64,000 nt of DNA from Pelodera strongyloides (GCA_036852015.1 JAANDG010000570.1:1-64000); one strand, 5' to 3'; positions 23,267 to 36,030 are shown, counted from the first letter of the stretch. Translations and numbers: made by a program. The notes: a model not told the origin generated them from the sequence alone.

Positions 23267-26200
23267 TGTTACTATCTCGATCTCGGCGTTCTAGTGTATC
23301 CGATCCACTATCGCTAACTGTGGATGCGGCTGGTTCGGTGATTGCCTCTACAAGTGATGAGCATAGCGAACACGTCTGCTTTCAGTATACTTGGCCCTTG
23401 AAAGTATCCAAAAGGTCAGTTTTTATCTTGTTTCGTAGTTTGTAGTTTGTAGTATGATATCCTGGATCCTGGCCCCGTGGCCCCTGAAAGTGTCCAAAAT
23501 TCCAAAAGGTCAGTTTTTGTCTTTCGTAAGTATGAACCCTGGCCCCTGAAAGTATCCAAAAGGTCAGTTTTTTCTTGTAGTTTGTAGTTTAGTAGTGTGA
23601 TGACCTCACCATATACATATGCTGAAGTGTTTTTATGCTTTCTGCTTCTGCTTGTGAATTATTCATCATGCGTATATTTTGTGATGTGCTGTATGCTTCC
23701 TGGCCTGGAATTAAACTGAAAGCAGATTCTGTTCTGTCCGGTTTACTGTAGTGATGTCATATGCCGTAGAGAGGTGTACTGTATTGTATAAGATATTATT
23801 TCGTATTTCATTAATTTCGTTAGTCGTATTGATCGACCACCGTAGACAATCGGTGGTGCAAATTGTGTAATTTGTTCGTACGTAGTAATAGTAGATGATT
23901 TTGAAATGTTTCTTTCTCTTTCATCCAATCTTTATATTTATTTACTGTCATCTTTTGAAAGGTTTTGGGGCTGTGGTGGTTCGTGGCTGTTTAATGCACT
24001 AGCAGTAAGCTCGTGATCATTTGTTTTTCTCGTTTTGCTGCAGATTTTTGAAGAAACTCCGAGTATATGGATACTTTCTCTAGTCAGACCCTTTCCACTA
24101 CTCTTTGCTCGCGTTGCGTCACCAAAGGCGACTATTTTCCAATATCCCTGAATTGAAAACAGTGAAAACACGAAGATTGCAAGATGGGACGAATTGACAA
24201 ATGTGATAGATCTACCGATGAGCCTTTATTGAACTTTTCGACCTTTGTGTGAACTTTTTGATCGATTTTGAATTTGGGGGACCTTGGTGGGTTTTGTAGT
24301 TTTGTTTTACTACTCTAAGGATGTACTAAAGTAGTGACAGTAGGGTTCATCGATGTATCTACCTATATCAGTATTTCGGGGTTTTAGAGGGAATTGATTT
24401 GAAGTACATAGACATACTATACTGGAACATGACCTCGCCAGGAAACCTAAAAGTAGAGCGAAGTGCCTGTCCAGCAATGTTTCTTGCGTCCACTTCGTTT
24501 CTTGCCCTGCTTCTTTCTTTCACTTCTAGGTTGTAGGCTTCTAGTTCGTGTTGTTTAGTACCGTCCACGGGTCCACACGCAACTGTGCACATGTTGTGAT
24601 TTGATTTGATTTCGGCTTTCCGGTTGATCTATCTCATTAATCTTCCTGGAGTCTTTCTACAGAAACGTGCCATTTGCTAACAACATTGAGTTTGAGAGCA
24701 AAGTCAAAGCAGCTGTTTATTCGCCACGTTACTTACCAGTTTATTTAACCTTGTTGATCTCTTGTGTTTTTATAGCATAGGGTTTCTCGTTTCTGCCAAC
24801 AGTTGCCAGCAAATTTATGTTCAGATGTTCTAATTAGTCTTCTTTGCCACGGCAAACTCAGCTGTTGCTCTTGTTTTTGTCCGTTTTTTTTTGTTTGCAT
24901 TATTTTTGGCAAAGAGGATTAGCGGGAGGACAAAGAGATTTATAGAGAGAGGTGAGAGAGAGAGGGATGAGTTAAAATAAAGAGACGGAGAGAAAGAAAG
25001 AGAGTGGGTGGTAGAAATATGAAAAGATTGAGAGACGGTAAACGTGCTGTTGTACACGTGCTCAGACTCAGACAATGAAATTTGCAGTCGGTCTGGGGTC
25101 AGACAACATTTGTCGTTTGTGGAGGAATGAATATGTTGATGTTATATTATGGTATTTATGAGTTTATTTGTTTTTACAGATTGGTCGAAAACGAAGACAC
25201 TGTGATTTTGAATGTTTCTCCGCCATTTGCCACTTCGTACAATGGAGTTGCGTTCACGTGGACTATTAGGTATGTTTAGTGGTTGTGGTTGTTTATGTGA
25301 CCATAGCAGATTCCGCAGTAAGGATACGGTGCATTATTATTATTTACTTACTTACGATATACTAATATCAAAGATCAAAGAAGGTGTATTATATACTAAA
25401 ATCGAAGAAGTTGATGCGATCTAGTAGTATATCGATTTTCTGACCTGACTTAGCCTTAGCTCTCCTGGCTCCTAGGCACCAATCTGGTATATTATGAAAA
25501 CCTTGGCGTGGTGCGGACTCGAACCCGCTTCACTTGCATGGCTAGCAAGCACTCACCGGTTGAGCTACACGCACTCATTTTCACTCAACCAATACTGATT
25601 GTTCCTAGCACCGGGTTACACCCATATGGGTGGGTTGCCTCATGCGGCGCATCTACCCAACTTACTCCTGACGCCGTCTGTTTCAGGCTATCTGATGAGT
25701 GTGTGATTGGGATTGGTGCTGGATCGGAGATGTCCCCTCCTAATGATCATGTCCTCATCTCGCTCTATTATAAGGACGGTCCAGTCAGCGAAGTGAGCAT
25801 CGACGCCGTCAAGTAAGCGTGTTTATTGTTTTCTATCGTCGTGAGTTCGTGAGCAGATCGCGCGTTATCGACAGTGGTCTGATTTTCGTCATTGTGAACT
25901 TTATTATGGGTTAGGGGAAATAGCCGCTGAATTGAGATGATTTATACAAGATTTTAATTTGAACCGGCGAGTTATGAGTTGTGAAGTTATGATTCTCTTG
26001 TTTGGAAACTTTTCGACCTCGTGATTCGCTTCGCGATATACCCAACCCATGTACTAGGATTTCGGGTTACGTTAAAGCGAAATACCGACCGGTTTTTGAA
26101 ACGCATCGTGGATAACTGAATTCTTACGTTTTTATGCTAATTTGCTCGAATTTAGCTCGATTTTTTATTCTAGTATATGTTCATGTGCGTAATAGCATAA

Positions 26201-29200
26201 CAGTGCTCGTCTACTCGGTTTTTCAAAAACGGGTCGGTATTTCGCTTTAATAAATGACAGCTAACGCTGGAGTGGTTAACAACTTTTGCCGGTAGATGTA
26301 GCTGAAGCCTGGTTCTAGATTCCTGGAGTCTAGCTAGATTTTGATGTGAATAGTGTATTAAGTGTATGTATTTCCAGAATGTCCGTGGTAGATCCCGCCA
26401 CAGAGTGTGTCATCTTTGACGGTCTGTCACTGCAAGACGTGGAAATTAACAAAGGTAGTCTTGTTTGATTATATCGTTTTGTTGTCTCATTATGTGTTCG
26501 TTTTTTTTCTGTATTTCATGAACCTGCGATCCCTGTATATCGCAGTTCTTTTTTGTTGAAATCTTAAGTCTTGATTGTGAAACGTGGTGATGTATGACTC
26601 GTTGTAATATGATTTTTTTAATATGAGTGTAGTTTTTTTAAGATACGTATGCGTTGTAGTTTATAGTAGGTTCTGTAACTGTAACCACGATGTAGTATTA
26701 GTACTTACTAAACTTTAAACATTCCAGCTTTGACAATTACCTAATTTACCTAATTATGCCTAATTGCCTGTTTATAATTTTACTTCCCTCCTTCCAGGCT
26801 CCGGATGGCCCGTGTCAATGGGTTCGGAAAGACAAGCGTTATTCACGGAATTGGTCCATCGGCTTGTCGACACTCCCATCCATATTAATGTGGAACTTAA
26901 GTGGGTTTCCTTCTCATTTAAAGCTGTATAACATCCGATTTTTTTTGTTGCGTATTCAAATCACTGCGCGATTTTTCAGTATGAATATATTCATTTGTAA
27001 ACACCATGTGTGAGTTCACTTGTCTATCAGTCTGTCATATACCGACCGTTATGTCGCATAAAATATTGCTCTTGTAGATTTTGTGAGTATAAATCTGGCC
27101 CAAAGTTGGGATTTTTTGGAACAGGTTCATCAGTGCAATAATAAACTCAAATTGAGTAAATAAACCTTCTATTTTTACATTTATACACGTGTAATTTATT
27201 GTTTATTTATTTATGTATGTATTTATGTTTATGGGTGGTGTAGACCTGCGAATCGTGGCCCTAGGTCTTTGAAGGTTCATTGTTGTATTTTCGATTGGCT
27301 GGCATTATAGTAATGTTTCACAGTAATGATATATCCTTCAGTTTTTCATTTCCTTTTGATTTTCGAGCCTCGCGCCTTCCGCTTCCGCGTTGTAGATTCA
27401 TAATATAGGATATCTTATTATATAAAAGAGTAACTGTAGCCTAATTTGCATACCGATGTGCGTTACGGAAATGCGAATTTCGTGTTCGGGTATAAAAAGA
27501 GTTTCGCAGCTCAATATCGAAGTATGCATATGCAATTGTTTCCTATTATGTTAATTGCCTATGATACGTTTGAAGCTTTGTATATAAGCATGCCATGCTA
27601 AACCAATCATATTTCCATGTAAGTCCCCTCAGGCGGCGCGAGCCGACTGGTATCTTATAATCGTGTCTTATTATATGTAAATTGAATACTTTATTCTGAT
27701 AAAGAACAAACGCGAAATAATACAGTATGAACAAATACATAAGGAAACATAAAGCGGAATATTTGACATCAGAAATTAGGGCAGGTTCGTAGATATTTGG
27801 CTACACATGAGGTTATGTAGGAGAAAATAGAATTTTATTTTATTTAAAAAAAATATAATATACAAAAATAAAATCGAATGTGTTTATTTATTTCCTAATT
27901 CAGGATTCGCTGCAACCTGTTCAATCCGCTCAACTATCTGCCACTGGTGGATAAGGCTTGTCGAAGCCAGAGAATTGAGAGAGTTAGTTTTTTTTTCAAA
28001 TATTGCTTTTGACATTATTTATCTATTTATTATTTGTAGTTTGGCGTAAAATGTATTATATTGATGTTTGCGCTTATGTTTCTTTGGTGAAACATCGCGC
28101 CCTCTAAGTTTACTGTAGTAGTTGTTGTGCGACACATGATGACCTGGATGACCATAGAATAGGTAGAACCTTCGAGCTTAGTACGACTCCCGTTAAGACA
28201 GATGTAAACGAAATCTTTATGTCAACGTTTCACCTTTTCTTTTTTATTTTCATAATAATGACCATAGTGACATAATTATTTTCTTAGTTGTACCTGTAGT
28301 TTATTATGACGCTAATTTGCTTCGTTTATTATGTATGGATGTTGTTGTTGTTCTTGTTTGAATAGTGAACAAGTGAATTTAGTTTAAATATTAAAAACCA
28401 AGTTTGGTTAAATATTTTCCACAAGCATTCTCCTGTGTTCTTGCAGTGTTGTCAGAAATTCGTCGATGACTTCAATGCAGGCAATATTTCAGTGCCCAAC
28501 CTCGATCTCATTTCCGCTGACAATAAGGTAAAACTTTGCAACATAGCAAGCCTTTAGTCTAGTCGCGTTAGAACTATTAAGATTCTTAAGACTTCCACTC
28601 ATACGCACATATATATTAGTTCATTAGTTGTAGTTGTTTATTTATCGATTAAGTTGTTAGGGAGATATGTTAAAGTGAAATACCGGCCGGTTTTTGTAGC
28701 GCATCGTGGACAACTGAATTCTTTCGTATTTATGTTAATTTACTCGAATTTAGCTCGATTTTTTATTCTGATTTATGTTCATTTGCATAAGCTACATAAG
28801 AATGCTGGTGTACTCGATGCGTTTCAAAAACCGGCCGGTATTTCGCTTTAAGCGATTTTCTATCTTGAGAAAACGAAAACTGAACTTTTCCTCCAATTCA
28901 GGAGGAGCGATTCTCCGGCCATCGTATGGTGTTCATCCACGGTTGCGACTCGGTGGAGAGGGAATGTGGAGGAGAGGCCGACTCACCCGAAATGCTCACC
29001 CACATCAGGAGTGTGAGTTTTTGTGTTGAGAAGGATGGGGTAGCGCAGTGACTAATGCGTCGCTTTCTAGGAAATAGGTCAATAGTTCGAATCCCTGGCA
29101 AAACTTTTAGTTTAAAAATTGCTGGAACTGTTAGTAGTGATTAATAGCGTTAAATGTTGTTTACAAACTCTAAAAGGAAGAAGCCAGACTTCTGTTGAAA

Positions 29201-32200
29201 AAACGGGACCAAACAAGTTGCGTAGGAATAGTCTTGAAACGTTTAGCCTTGAAGCCTGAGCCTATGCCTAAGCGGGACCAACAACAACATCACTCTTTGC
29301 AGACTTTTGCTCACGTCTACTTCAAGAAGGTGCTCCTAAACGAAGTGAAATGTTTTGAAGATTTTATCTGGCTGATGGAGGGCATAATCTCGGCACATTT
29401 GCCCTCGTTGAAGAGAGAAGCCGAGAGGTTTATCTGTCGAGAAGTGATGACTGTGAGTGATTTTCACTATTTTCACACATGTTTATGAATTTCTGATCAG
29501 TTGTTTGTGCTAGACCTAGATAATGTTAGATAAATTCCCAGTTAGTTCTGGGCGACCGCTTGAAGATCACACAGAGTTCTATTTTCAGATCTCCCGTATG
29601 CTCACAAGATGTTTCATATTCTCTTTTTAAATCCGTGTTACACTTTACAATTGTTAATTCTTCAAATTCTTCTCTTATCCTCGTTTAGTTTCGCTCGGCT
29701 CATGCCCACTATTTTTCAAAAAATTAACGATAGATTGCTTGTATTATTTGAAGCGTATTTTTAATTTTTCTAGGAAACGGTCGATCCGACTCTAGTCAAG
29801 AAAATGTTATTGCTCTCCGAGCGATATAACTTGGACGTGCTAAAGGTGGGTGTTCTGGTGTCCGGAATGTTTTTTTTAAATCGAATGAAACCTCATTTTG
29901 TAGACCGTTATATGGTTTCTAACACTAACAGTGCTTTTTGAGTGAGAACCGTGGTCTTTCACTGCGAGGCAGGCGAACAGGCGCGCTCCCAATCTAATCA
30001 AGCTATGCACGCCACTTCGCAACAACTCCATGATTGTCTGTAGCAAACATCTCTGTCTCAACTCGGCGCCCCTGACCAACTTGCTGTTTAGATGGTTGCC
30101 CGAAGCATGCTGGCAGATAATATCGTCGCACATGAAGACCCTCCCAAGGAGTTTGTGCATATCAAACACGAGCTGAGGAGCCTGGCTTCACAGATTAGCA
30201 CGTGAGTTTAAAAAGTTGAGATTTACATGTTGTATGTCTTTGTTTAGGCTGTGTGCTGCCTGCTGCGTAACTAGGCGCGCCACAGTAATCAAAAGAGCAG
30301 TCTTCGAACTTATAATTTGAGTTCACACTAGGGTAATCATAATTCCTGTTTGCGAGATGTCTGTATGGAAGTAGAGCCTACCAGTTGTACAAAAGTTTCC
30401 TGTAATACAGTGCGTTTCATAAGTATAAGAACACCCAAAAAATTTCGTTTTCGGGCCAAAAATGACAGAAACGCTTCACATGAGTCACACCATTGGATTC
30501 AGCGTGGAAAACTGGTCCTCTACAGGAAAATTCAGAATAAAATATTCAGAATCTCGCCAGAAGGAATTCTTGAACCAAAAGGGTCGTTTTTGCAACCGTT
30601 TCATAAGTAAAGGAACACCCGTGAAAATTATAATTTCTTTAAACATTAAAGTGATAAAGAGCTTGATTGCATAAATTAATTATCGGTAGGTCCTTCTTAT
30701 CCTGCGTCAAGGTCAAATTCCCGGTGGCGCTTCGAAGAGGCGCGATTCTGGAGAATTCTGACATCCCCTGTTCTTCGAGGCGTTTAGAAGTCGTTCGACC
30801 GTCGAAAAAGTGTGATTTTGTGCGCAGTTGCCACAAAAATACCGCCAAATGAGTTTCGAATGGATTCGCATCTGGAGAACATGCTGGAAAACTCCACGCA
30901 TCCTCCAGATGCCTTGTCTTCTAAACTTCTGGGGATGACTGACGTTCATTGACTGATTTACATTCTGAAGCACAATTCCTGGCAGCGGAAAACCCAGTAT
31001 AAACGCTGCAGGGCACATTCTGAGTGTTGGCAGTGTTCATCCGTGTGCCTGGACACTCCAGATGAGCGTGGAGTTAGTTGGAAGGTCCCCAAACCATCGC
31101 CGATCCTTTTCCATCATCTGAGCCTTTCGAAGAACTGAAGTAGCCTGTGGAGATTGCATCAGAACTTTTCTTATTATCCGGCACGTTCAATTCGAATTTG
31201 CTTTCAACAGAAAGCATCATCTGGAGCACTGTTTGAGGAATCTGGCATTATTGCTAAGAATGACTTGCGCCACTAGGGTGGGACGCTAACGTTACTCTCA
31301 TCTGGAGTTTCCAGGCACACGGATGGACACTGTCAACACCCAGAATGTTCTCGACAGTGTTTGTACTGGGTTTTCCGCTGCCAGGAATTGTGCTTCAGAA
31401 TGTAAGTCAGTCAATGAACGTCAGTTATCTCCAGAAGTTTAGAAGACAAAGCATCGGGAGGATGCGTGGAGTGTTCCAGCACGTTCTCCAGATGCGAATC
31501 CATTCGAAACTCATTTGGCGGTATTTTTGTGGAAACTGCGCACAAAAGCACACTTTTTCGATGGTCGAACATCAGCTTCACGCCTCGAGGAGCAGGCGAC
31601 GTCAGAATTCTCCAGAATCGCGCCTCTTCGAAGCGCCACCGAGAATTTGACCTTGACGCAGGATAAGGAGGACCTACCGATAATTAATTTATGCAATCAA
31701 GCTCTTTATCACTTTAATGTTTAAATAAATTATAATTTTCCCGGGTGTTCCTTTACTTATGAAACAGTTGCAAAAACGACCCTTTTGGTTCAAGAATTCC
31801 TTCTGGCGAGATTCTGAATATTTTATTCTGAATTTTCCTGTATACAGGACCAGTTTTCCACGCTGAATTCAATGGTGTGACTCATGTGAAGCGTTTCTGT
31901 CATTTTTGGCTCGAAAACGAATTTTTTTGGGTGTTCTTATACTTATGAAACGCACTGTATATTTTTTAACAATAATCTGTATGCGTTCAGAAGTATTGAC
32001 GAGGACCCTGAAGAGGCGGAGGACACGCAGGACGCTCTGGTGGGCAGTGTGGTAGAAGGGCTGCAGAGTCTGACACGCAGGTTAGCTTTAGCATAAAGGT
32101 CTACAGTATCATATTTACTCACTTATTTACATAGTGGGTTTACTTGTGCGTTTTGAGCTAGAGTGTGTGTCTGTTAGGGTCGGGGCCTAGGTTTGGGGAC

Positions 32201-32720
32201 TTTGGGGTTGTAGTGTGTATGTCATACAATACAGTATTTCAGAATCCGACGCGTATCACTGTCACATAGTGCTTCGATGAGTAGTGGAAGTGGAAACTCG
32301 ACGCCAGTCACTCCGAATGGTGGGTAGTTACGTTATTGTGCTCGGTTACATACCATACCATACTCGAATTCCAATATATAGGAAGCGCGGCACCATAACA
32401 TGCCCATATATTAGCTGTAGCTACCGTACCCAGGTTTTAGTATTATGCTGGTGTAATACTGTCCTATCACGCTACTTATCACGTTACATTTTAATCATAG
32501 GTCAAGAAACACGCGCAAAACATATCACGTTACATTTTAATTGATCTATTACCATACATCCATTCATTCAGTTCTTATTTCTATGTACATGTTCCCTTCT
32601 GCAGGTTCCCAATCACTGTCCCCGGCTGCGACTTCGGCGAATGAGGCTCGTCACTTTGATGTGGTGGCAGATTCGCCTTCTGGCTCGCGATTCAAGAGAG
32701 TGGAACTGGACTGTGGTTAA
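23266..32720 (+). CDS. MATH-like / BTB-like domain protein, about 500 residues
   Basis: Fifteen exons: 23266-23414, 24663-~24738, 25180-25269, 25687-25812, 26378-26454, 26798-26900, 27904-27982, 28447-28527, 28902-29012, 29303-29452, 29774-29845, 30092-30201, 31991-32080, 32243-32319, 32605-32720 (TAA). All junctions keep phase except exon 2 to 3, which is short of two nucleotides and may hide a microexon. The N-terminal part (HVCFQYTWPLKVSKR, LVENEDTVILNVSPPF, DHVLISLYYKDGPV) looks like a divergent MATH beta-sandwich. The part around SGHRMVFIHG ... KKMLLLSERYNLDVLKMVAR resembles the core and last helices of a BTB fold. The C-terminus is Ser-rich. Nematode MATH-BTB proteins are typically cullin-3 substrate adaptors; a role here is inference. 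The start ATG is 7 nt after TTTTCAG, suggesting trans-splicing. Introns 5' to 3' hold three partial donor copies, tRNA-like units, two family A MITEs and a Tc1-type element. Confidence 0.75.
23391..23597 (+). repeat. triplicated splice-donor segment of MATH/BTB exon 1
   Basis: The exon end and donor TGAAAGTATCCAAAAG|GTCAGT (23399-23420) is repeated at about 23480-23525 (with a small insertion) and about 23540-23572. The latter two follow GGCCCC instead of the exon's GGCCCT. A TTGTAGTTTGTAG segment follows copies 1 and 3. Three consecutive donors are available. Confidence 0.85.
24945..25015. repeat. AG-rich tract in MATH/BTB intron 2
   Basis: Interrupted AGAGAG sequence on the transcribed strand. 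Confidence 0.8.
25499..25575 (-). repeat. tRNA-like unit in MATH/BTB intron 3
   Basis: The reverse strand reads GTGTAGCTCAACCGGTGAG (box A), an anticodon-like CTTGC-TAGCCAT-GCAAG stem-loop, and GCGGGTTCGAGTCCGC (box B with a 4-bp stem). The acceptor stem does not pair well, and position 33 of the anticodon loop is not T. A degraded tRNA or SINE head fits best. Confidence 0.5.
26072..26250 (+). mobile_element. family A foldback MITE, copy A5 (MATH/BTB intron 4)
   Basis: TTAAAGCGAAATACCGACCG ... GGTCGGTATTTCGCTTTAA, bounded by TTAA. Confidence 0.88.
28670..28851 (+). mobile_element. family A foldback MITE, copy A6 (MATH/BTB intron 8)
   Basis: TTAAAGTGAAATACCGGCCG ... CCGGCCGGTATTTCGCTTTAA. 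Ends 50 bp before the exon at 28902. Confidence 0.88.
29039..29106 (+). repeat. tRNA-like unit in MATH/BTB intron 9
   Basis: GGTAGCGCAGTGACTAATGC (box A-like) and AATAGTTCGAATCCCTGG (box B-like) at tRNA spacing. Stems are poor, so a SINE-type or pseudogene origin is likely. Confidence 0.45.
30407..31963. mobile_element. Tc1/mariner-type inverted-repeat element in MATH/BTB intron 12
   Basis: Outer ends are TA-CAGTGCGTTTCATAAG and CTTATGAAACGCACTG-TA, typical of Tc1/mariner elements with TA target duplications. The arms (about 30409-31052 and 31308-31961) are about 640 bp each and read as inverse copies with scattered differences. Only about 255 bp lie between them. A second internal copy of the end motif (TTTCATAAGTAAAGGAACAC) lies about 190 bp inside each arm, suggesting nesting. 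ORFs of 60-100 codons inside show no recognisable transposase catalytic motif. Non-autonomous. Confidence 0.85.
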
Positions 32721-33737
32721 GAGACCCAGAAGCCCTCCCTGCCCCTGGTAGGATGTTCCCCGGGGAGGATGCTACCCCGGGACGACCTACCCATGGGTCC
32801 GCCTACCTGAGGTAGTTACTTTCTGTTGGGAGTTAAGGGCGTGCAGTTTGCCGCTTTTTATTTCATATCCTTTCCGTATTTTTAACCGTTACCTGCGTTA
32901 TCGTGCTTTTTATAATCCGGTAGTGTGTGTGTTATGGGTGTAAATTGAATAAGTGCATCAACTTCGGGTTTGTGGCGCATGTGTTTGTTTTGGTGTACGG
33001 TAATACTCCCGGATTATAAGTGCTCTCTTTTGACGTGACGGCTTTTCTAAATTCTTTCCTTTCTGTACATGCATTTTCGAGCATTTGTTATTATCTCTTA
33101 CCCTTTATATTATTATTTTTATTGTATTTAATAACCGATAATAATTGCTTTGTGTGTTACTCCGTTTCATAATTATCAACTACAAGTACAATCAAAACGG
33201 TTGGATTTTTTGCTTTCTTTTTGCTCTGCTTTGATTTGATTTTTGTGACGTTCTTTATTCTTTATTTACTTTGTTAGTTGTCGTTCACGGGGGAAATGAT
33301 TGGTACTTGGGCAAGCAAACTTATGCTTATGTTTATTGTTGTGCTGTATGATAAGCAGGTTGTCTTGGATCCTTGTTGGTGATGGTGAGGTAGTTTCCCG
33401 TTCTACAGTTCTACCCCTTGGCCCTTGACTGAATATTTCCCCAAGCATTTCTTTATTCGTTAGCATTTTGGTGCCGTGTGGTTTGATATTGATATGTATC
33501 GACAGGTTTTCAAGATGTTGTCCTTTTCTTCTTCATCCTGTCATCATAGTGTAGACTTTAATTTAAACGGCTGTGGGCTGTGGCATCTTGGAAACTGTGC
33601 GTCTATTTAAATGACAACGCCTCAACTGCGTATTGGTCACCGCTGTGATTCTCTTATTTAGTAAGACCACTGAAACATATCGAATCCGCGAACTGATAAT
33701 AAGCTAGTTTTTTTTTGTTCTGACAATGGGTTGATTG

Positions 33738-33831
33738 CCCAACTTGCGCAGAGAATTCGCTAACGATGTTTGCATTATCCTGCGCGTTCGGTTTCTTGCT
33801 CAACTCGCGCAGCGAATTCGCTCACGATGTT
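33738..33831 (+). repeat. imperfect direct repeat, period 61
   Basis: CCCAACTTGCGCAGAGAATTCG... recurs as CTCAACTCGCGCAGCGAATTCG..., each ending CACGATGTT or AACGATGTT. Confidence 0.75.
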
Positions 33832-33930
33832 GTGTGCAGGCTATGGAAAATGGAAATGCGAAATGCCAGCGGTGAAATGTTTATGTCTTCCTCCTATCTC
33901 CACCCTAAGCCAATCTCGGTGTACTACGTT

Positions 33931-34090
33931 CTCAGGCGAGCCGCGCGGTCATGCGAATCCGCGTCCGCGGAAGGATGGCTTTTTGAAAAAGCGGAGACGC
34001 AGAAAAGGGGGCGGGGCTTGTTTCTCTGTCTCGAAATTTGCCATCTTTTCCCGCGGACGCGGATTCGCATGCTCGCGCTTCGCGCCTGAG
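33931..34090. mobile_element. family E GC-rich foldback element, copy 1
   Basis: CTCAGGCG...GCATGCGAATCCGCG type arms: left CATGCGAATCCGCGTCCGCG is inverse to CGCGGACGCGGATTCGCATG at right, ending CGCCTGAG. The interior GCGGAGACGCAGAAAAG also occurs in copy 2. Confidence 0.88.
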
Positions 34091-34779
34091 TACCCGAGTA
34101 TCTGTACATATTTTACCGTCCCTGTCCGTCCCCAACTACTATTTCTCCCTAACCCATGATTTTCTCCCTTCCTCTCCCTATCCCTTGTTTTCCTCCCCTT
34201 ATACTTATTTCCCCCCGGTAAGTCTCTATTCATACGAGTAGCATGCTCATCCCCCCAGTGTACATACATATACATTATGATCTTGCCGCTTACTGTAGTA
34301 TGTAGTTCGTAGTTTGTAGTCTATAGTCTGAATCTTTGTATTCTACTCGTTTTGTCCTTTTTTTGACAATTTGTCACGCTTTGATGAAGATTTATGATGT
34401 GCTTTGATTCCCTTTCCTATTTTGTTTTGTGAAGATTAACCCCCATTTTTTTGTGTATTTGTTATTAACAGTGCCACTAATGTAATAATACACAGTATAT
34501 GTTTATTTTGTTAACTTTATATTTTTGTTCTTATTTAGTGGTTAGATTTGTGATTTGTTTATTGGATTATTTTTGGTAGTTTTAGAAATCGCAAAGTTAC
34601 ATGTCTTTTCTTTACTGGTGTACCATTTTCCTCATGTTTCGAATGAAGATTCGCGTTTAATATTATTTATGTATAAATAAAGGTTAATATTTTATTTATT
34701 ATCTTTGATTGTGGTATCGTGAGATTCTTGGACAATTGAATGGGCAAATAATACTTGATGAGTCGTTAGAAACGAAAAA

Positions 34780-34916
34780 GGGAATTCTTACGTATTTATG
34801 TTAATTTGCTCGAATTTAGCTCGATGTTTAATTCTAATTTATGTTCATTTGCATAAGCTGCATAAGAATGCCGGTGTACTCGATGTGTTTCAAAAACCGG
34901 CCGGTATTTAGCTTTA
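34780..34916 (+). mobile_element. family A foldback MITE, copy A7 (5' truncated)
   Basis: Begins at the GAATTCTTACGTATTTATG interior and ends CCGGCCGGTATTTAGCTTTA. Confidence 0.8.
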
Positions 34917-35286
34917 TTGTGGGCTGGTTTATGAAACGATACGTGTTTTATGTATGCGGCAAAACGGAACTGTCGGAAGTCGGAATTGCTTTGGTAAGAT
35001 CTGTTCGTGAGCCTTGCTTGTTAGTTGTTACCCATGTGGGACTTATGAAATAAAGATTTTTTTGTTTTGGTGTTTTTGTAAATGTGCATGTTTCAAGGAT
35101 GCGTTAAATTCGTGTGATAGAATGTTGGTTGATTTACTCAATTCTTAGCTCACTTTTTTGTAGCATCATCAAGAGGAAAGTTAAAGTTATAAACTTTCTA
35201 GGTATTGTGAATTGGGCATCACTTTTCCGTGACCTACTACCGTACCTTCCTAAATATGAACAGAATGATGTCGAACTTCTTCCGCA

Positions 35287-35500
35287 ACATAGGAAATAGG
35301 TGAACCCATTTGGATACTGTTTTTTTTGTCGGCTTGCCCATCTGGTACCCAATTCGTGCCCAACTCGTGGCCAAGTTTCAGCATCAGTTGTTCACCAAAT
35401 GGTCACGAACCAGTCACGAATGGTTTTTTCGGTAAACACCATTAAGTTATGGACCAACGACTGTTTTTTTTGTCGTTTCAGCAATGATTTCGTTTTGCTG
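35287..35500 (-). mobile_element. family F element, copy 1
   Basis: Reverse orientation: ends at ACATAGGAAATAGGTGAACC, with interior TTCACCAAATGGTCACGAAC and ACCAACGACTG shared with the copies at 40.0 kb and 61.7 kb. Confidence 0.75.
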
Positions 35501-35754
35501 TGAAGCTCCGAAACCACCCCCGTGTGTAATATCGCATCAGCAACAACACCAACGGTACATTTATTAACACAAATAAAGTAGATTAGATAAACAGAAAAGA
35601 GATACATAGAACTTGGATTCTTACTCCATTATCGTCAATCTAGTATTAATAACAGAGAAGTGTTTCTTGAAAATCATCCTGTGCCTTAGTGCACTTAAAT
35701 GTATGAATAGTGGATGTAATGTGTAAGTATAACCGGATACTGGTAGAGTTGTAG

Positions 35755-36030
35755 ATTATACTCTTCGAGAGTACTGTAGAGTTGGTAAATGGCGGGAATT
35801 TGAACTCATACCCTATCCTTTATACTGCATAATGTTTAAACTCCCACCATTTGCCCCCTAGTACAGTATACTATATACACAGCGGAAGGGCTACGGGCAA
35901 GTTGTAGGTCATACTCGTTAGAGAATACTGTAGGTTGGGTAAACAGCGGGAGTTTGAACTCCGTTCATTTTGACACTTTATTTAAACTCCCACCATTTCC
36001 CTCCTAGTACAGTATACTATACACAGCGGA
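35755..36030 (+). repeat. diverged tandem repeat, two ~135-bp units
   Basis: Units contain GGAATTTGAACT or GGAGTTTGAACTCC, TTTAAACTCCCACCATTT, CTAGTACAGTATACTATA and CACAGCGGAAGGGC, once each per copy. Confidence 0.8.

Noticed and set aside
30639..31724. Open frames of 60-100 codons in the Tc1-type element
   Set aside because: They occur as mirrored pairs because the arms are inverted repeats. I see no transposase helix-turn-helix or DDE motif.
33766..34275. Overlapping forward and reverse open frames of 60-130 codons
   Set aside because: They fall in the GC-rich family E foldback, where both strands are open because of composition and palindromy.
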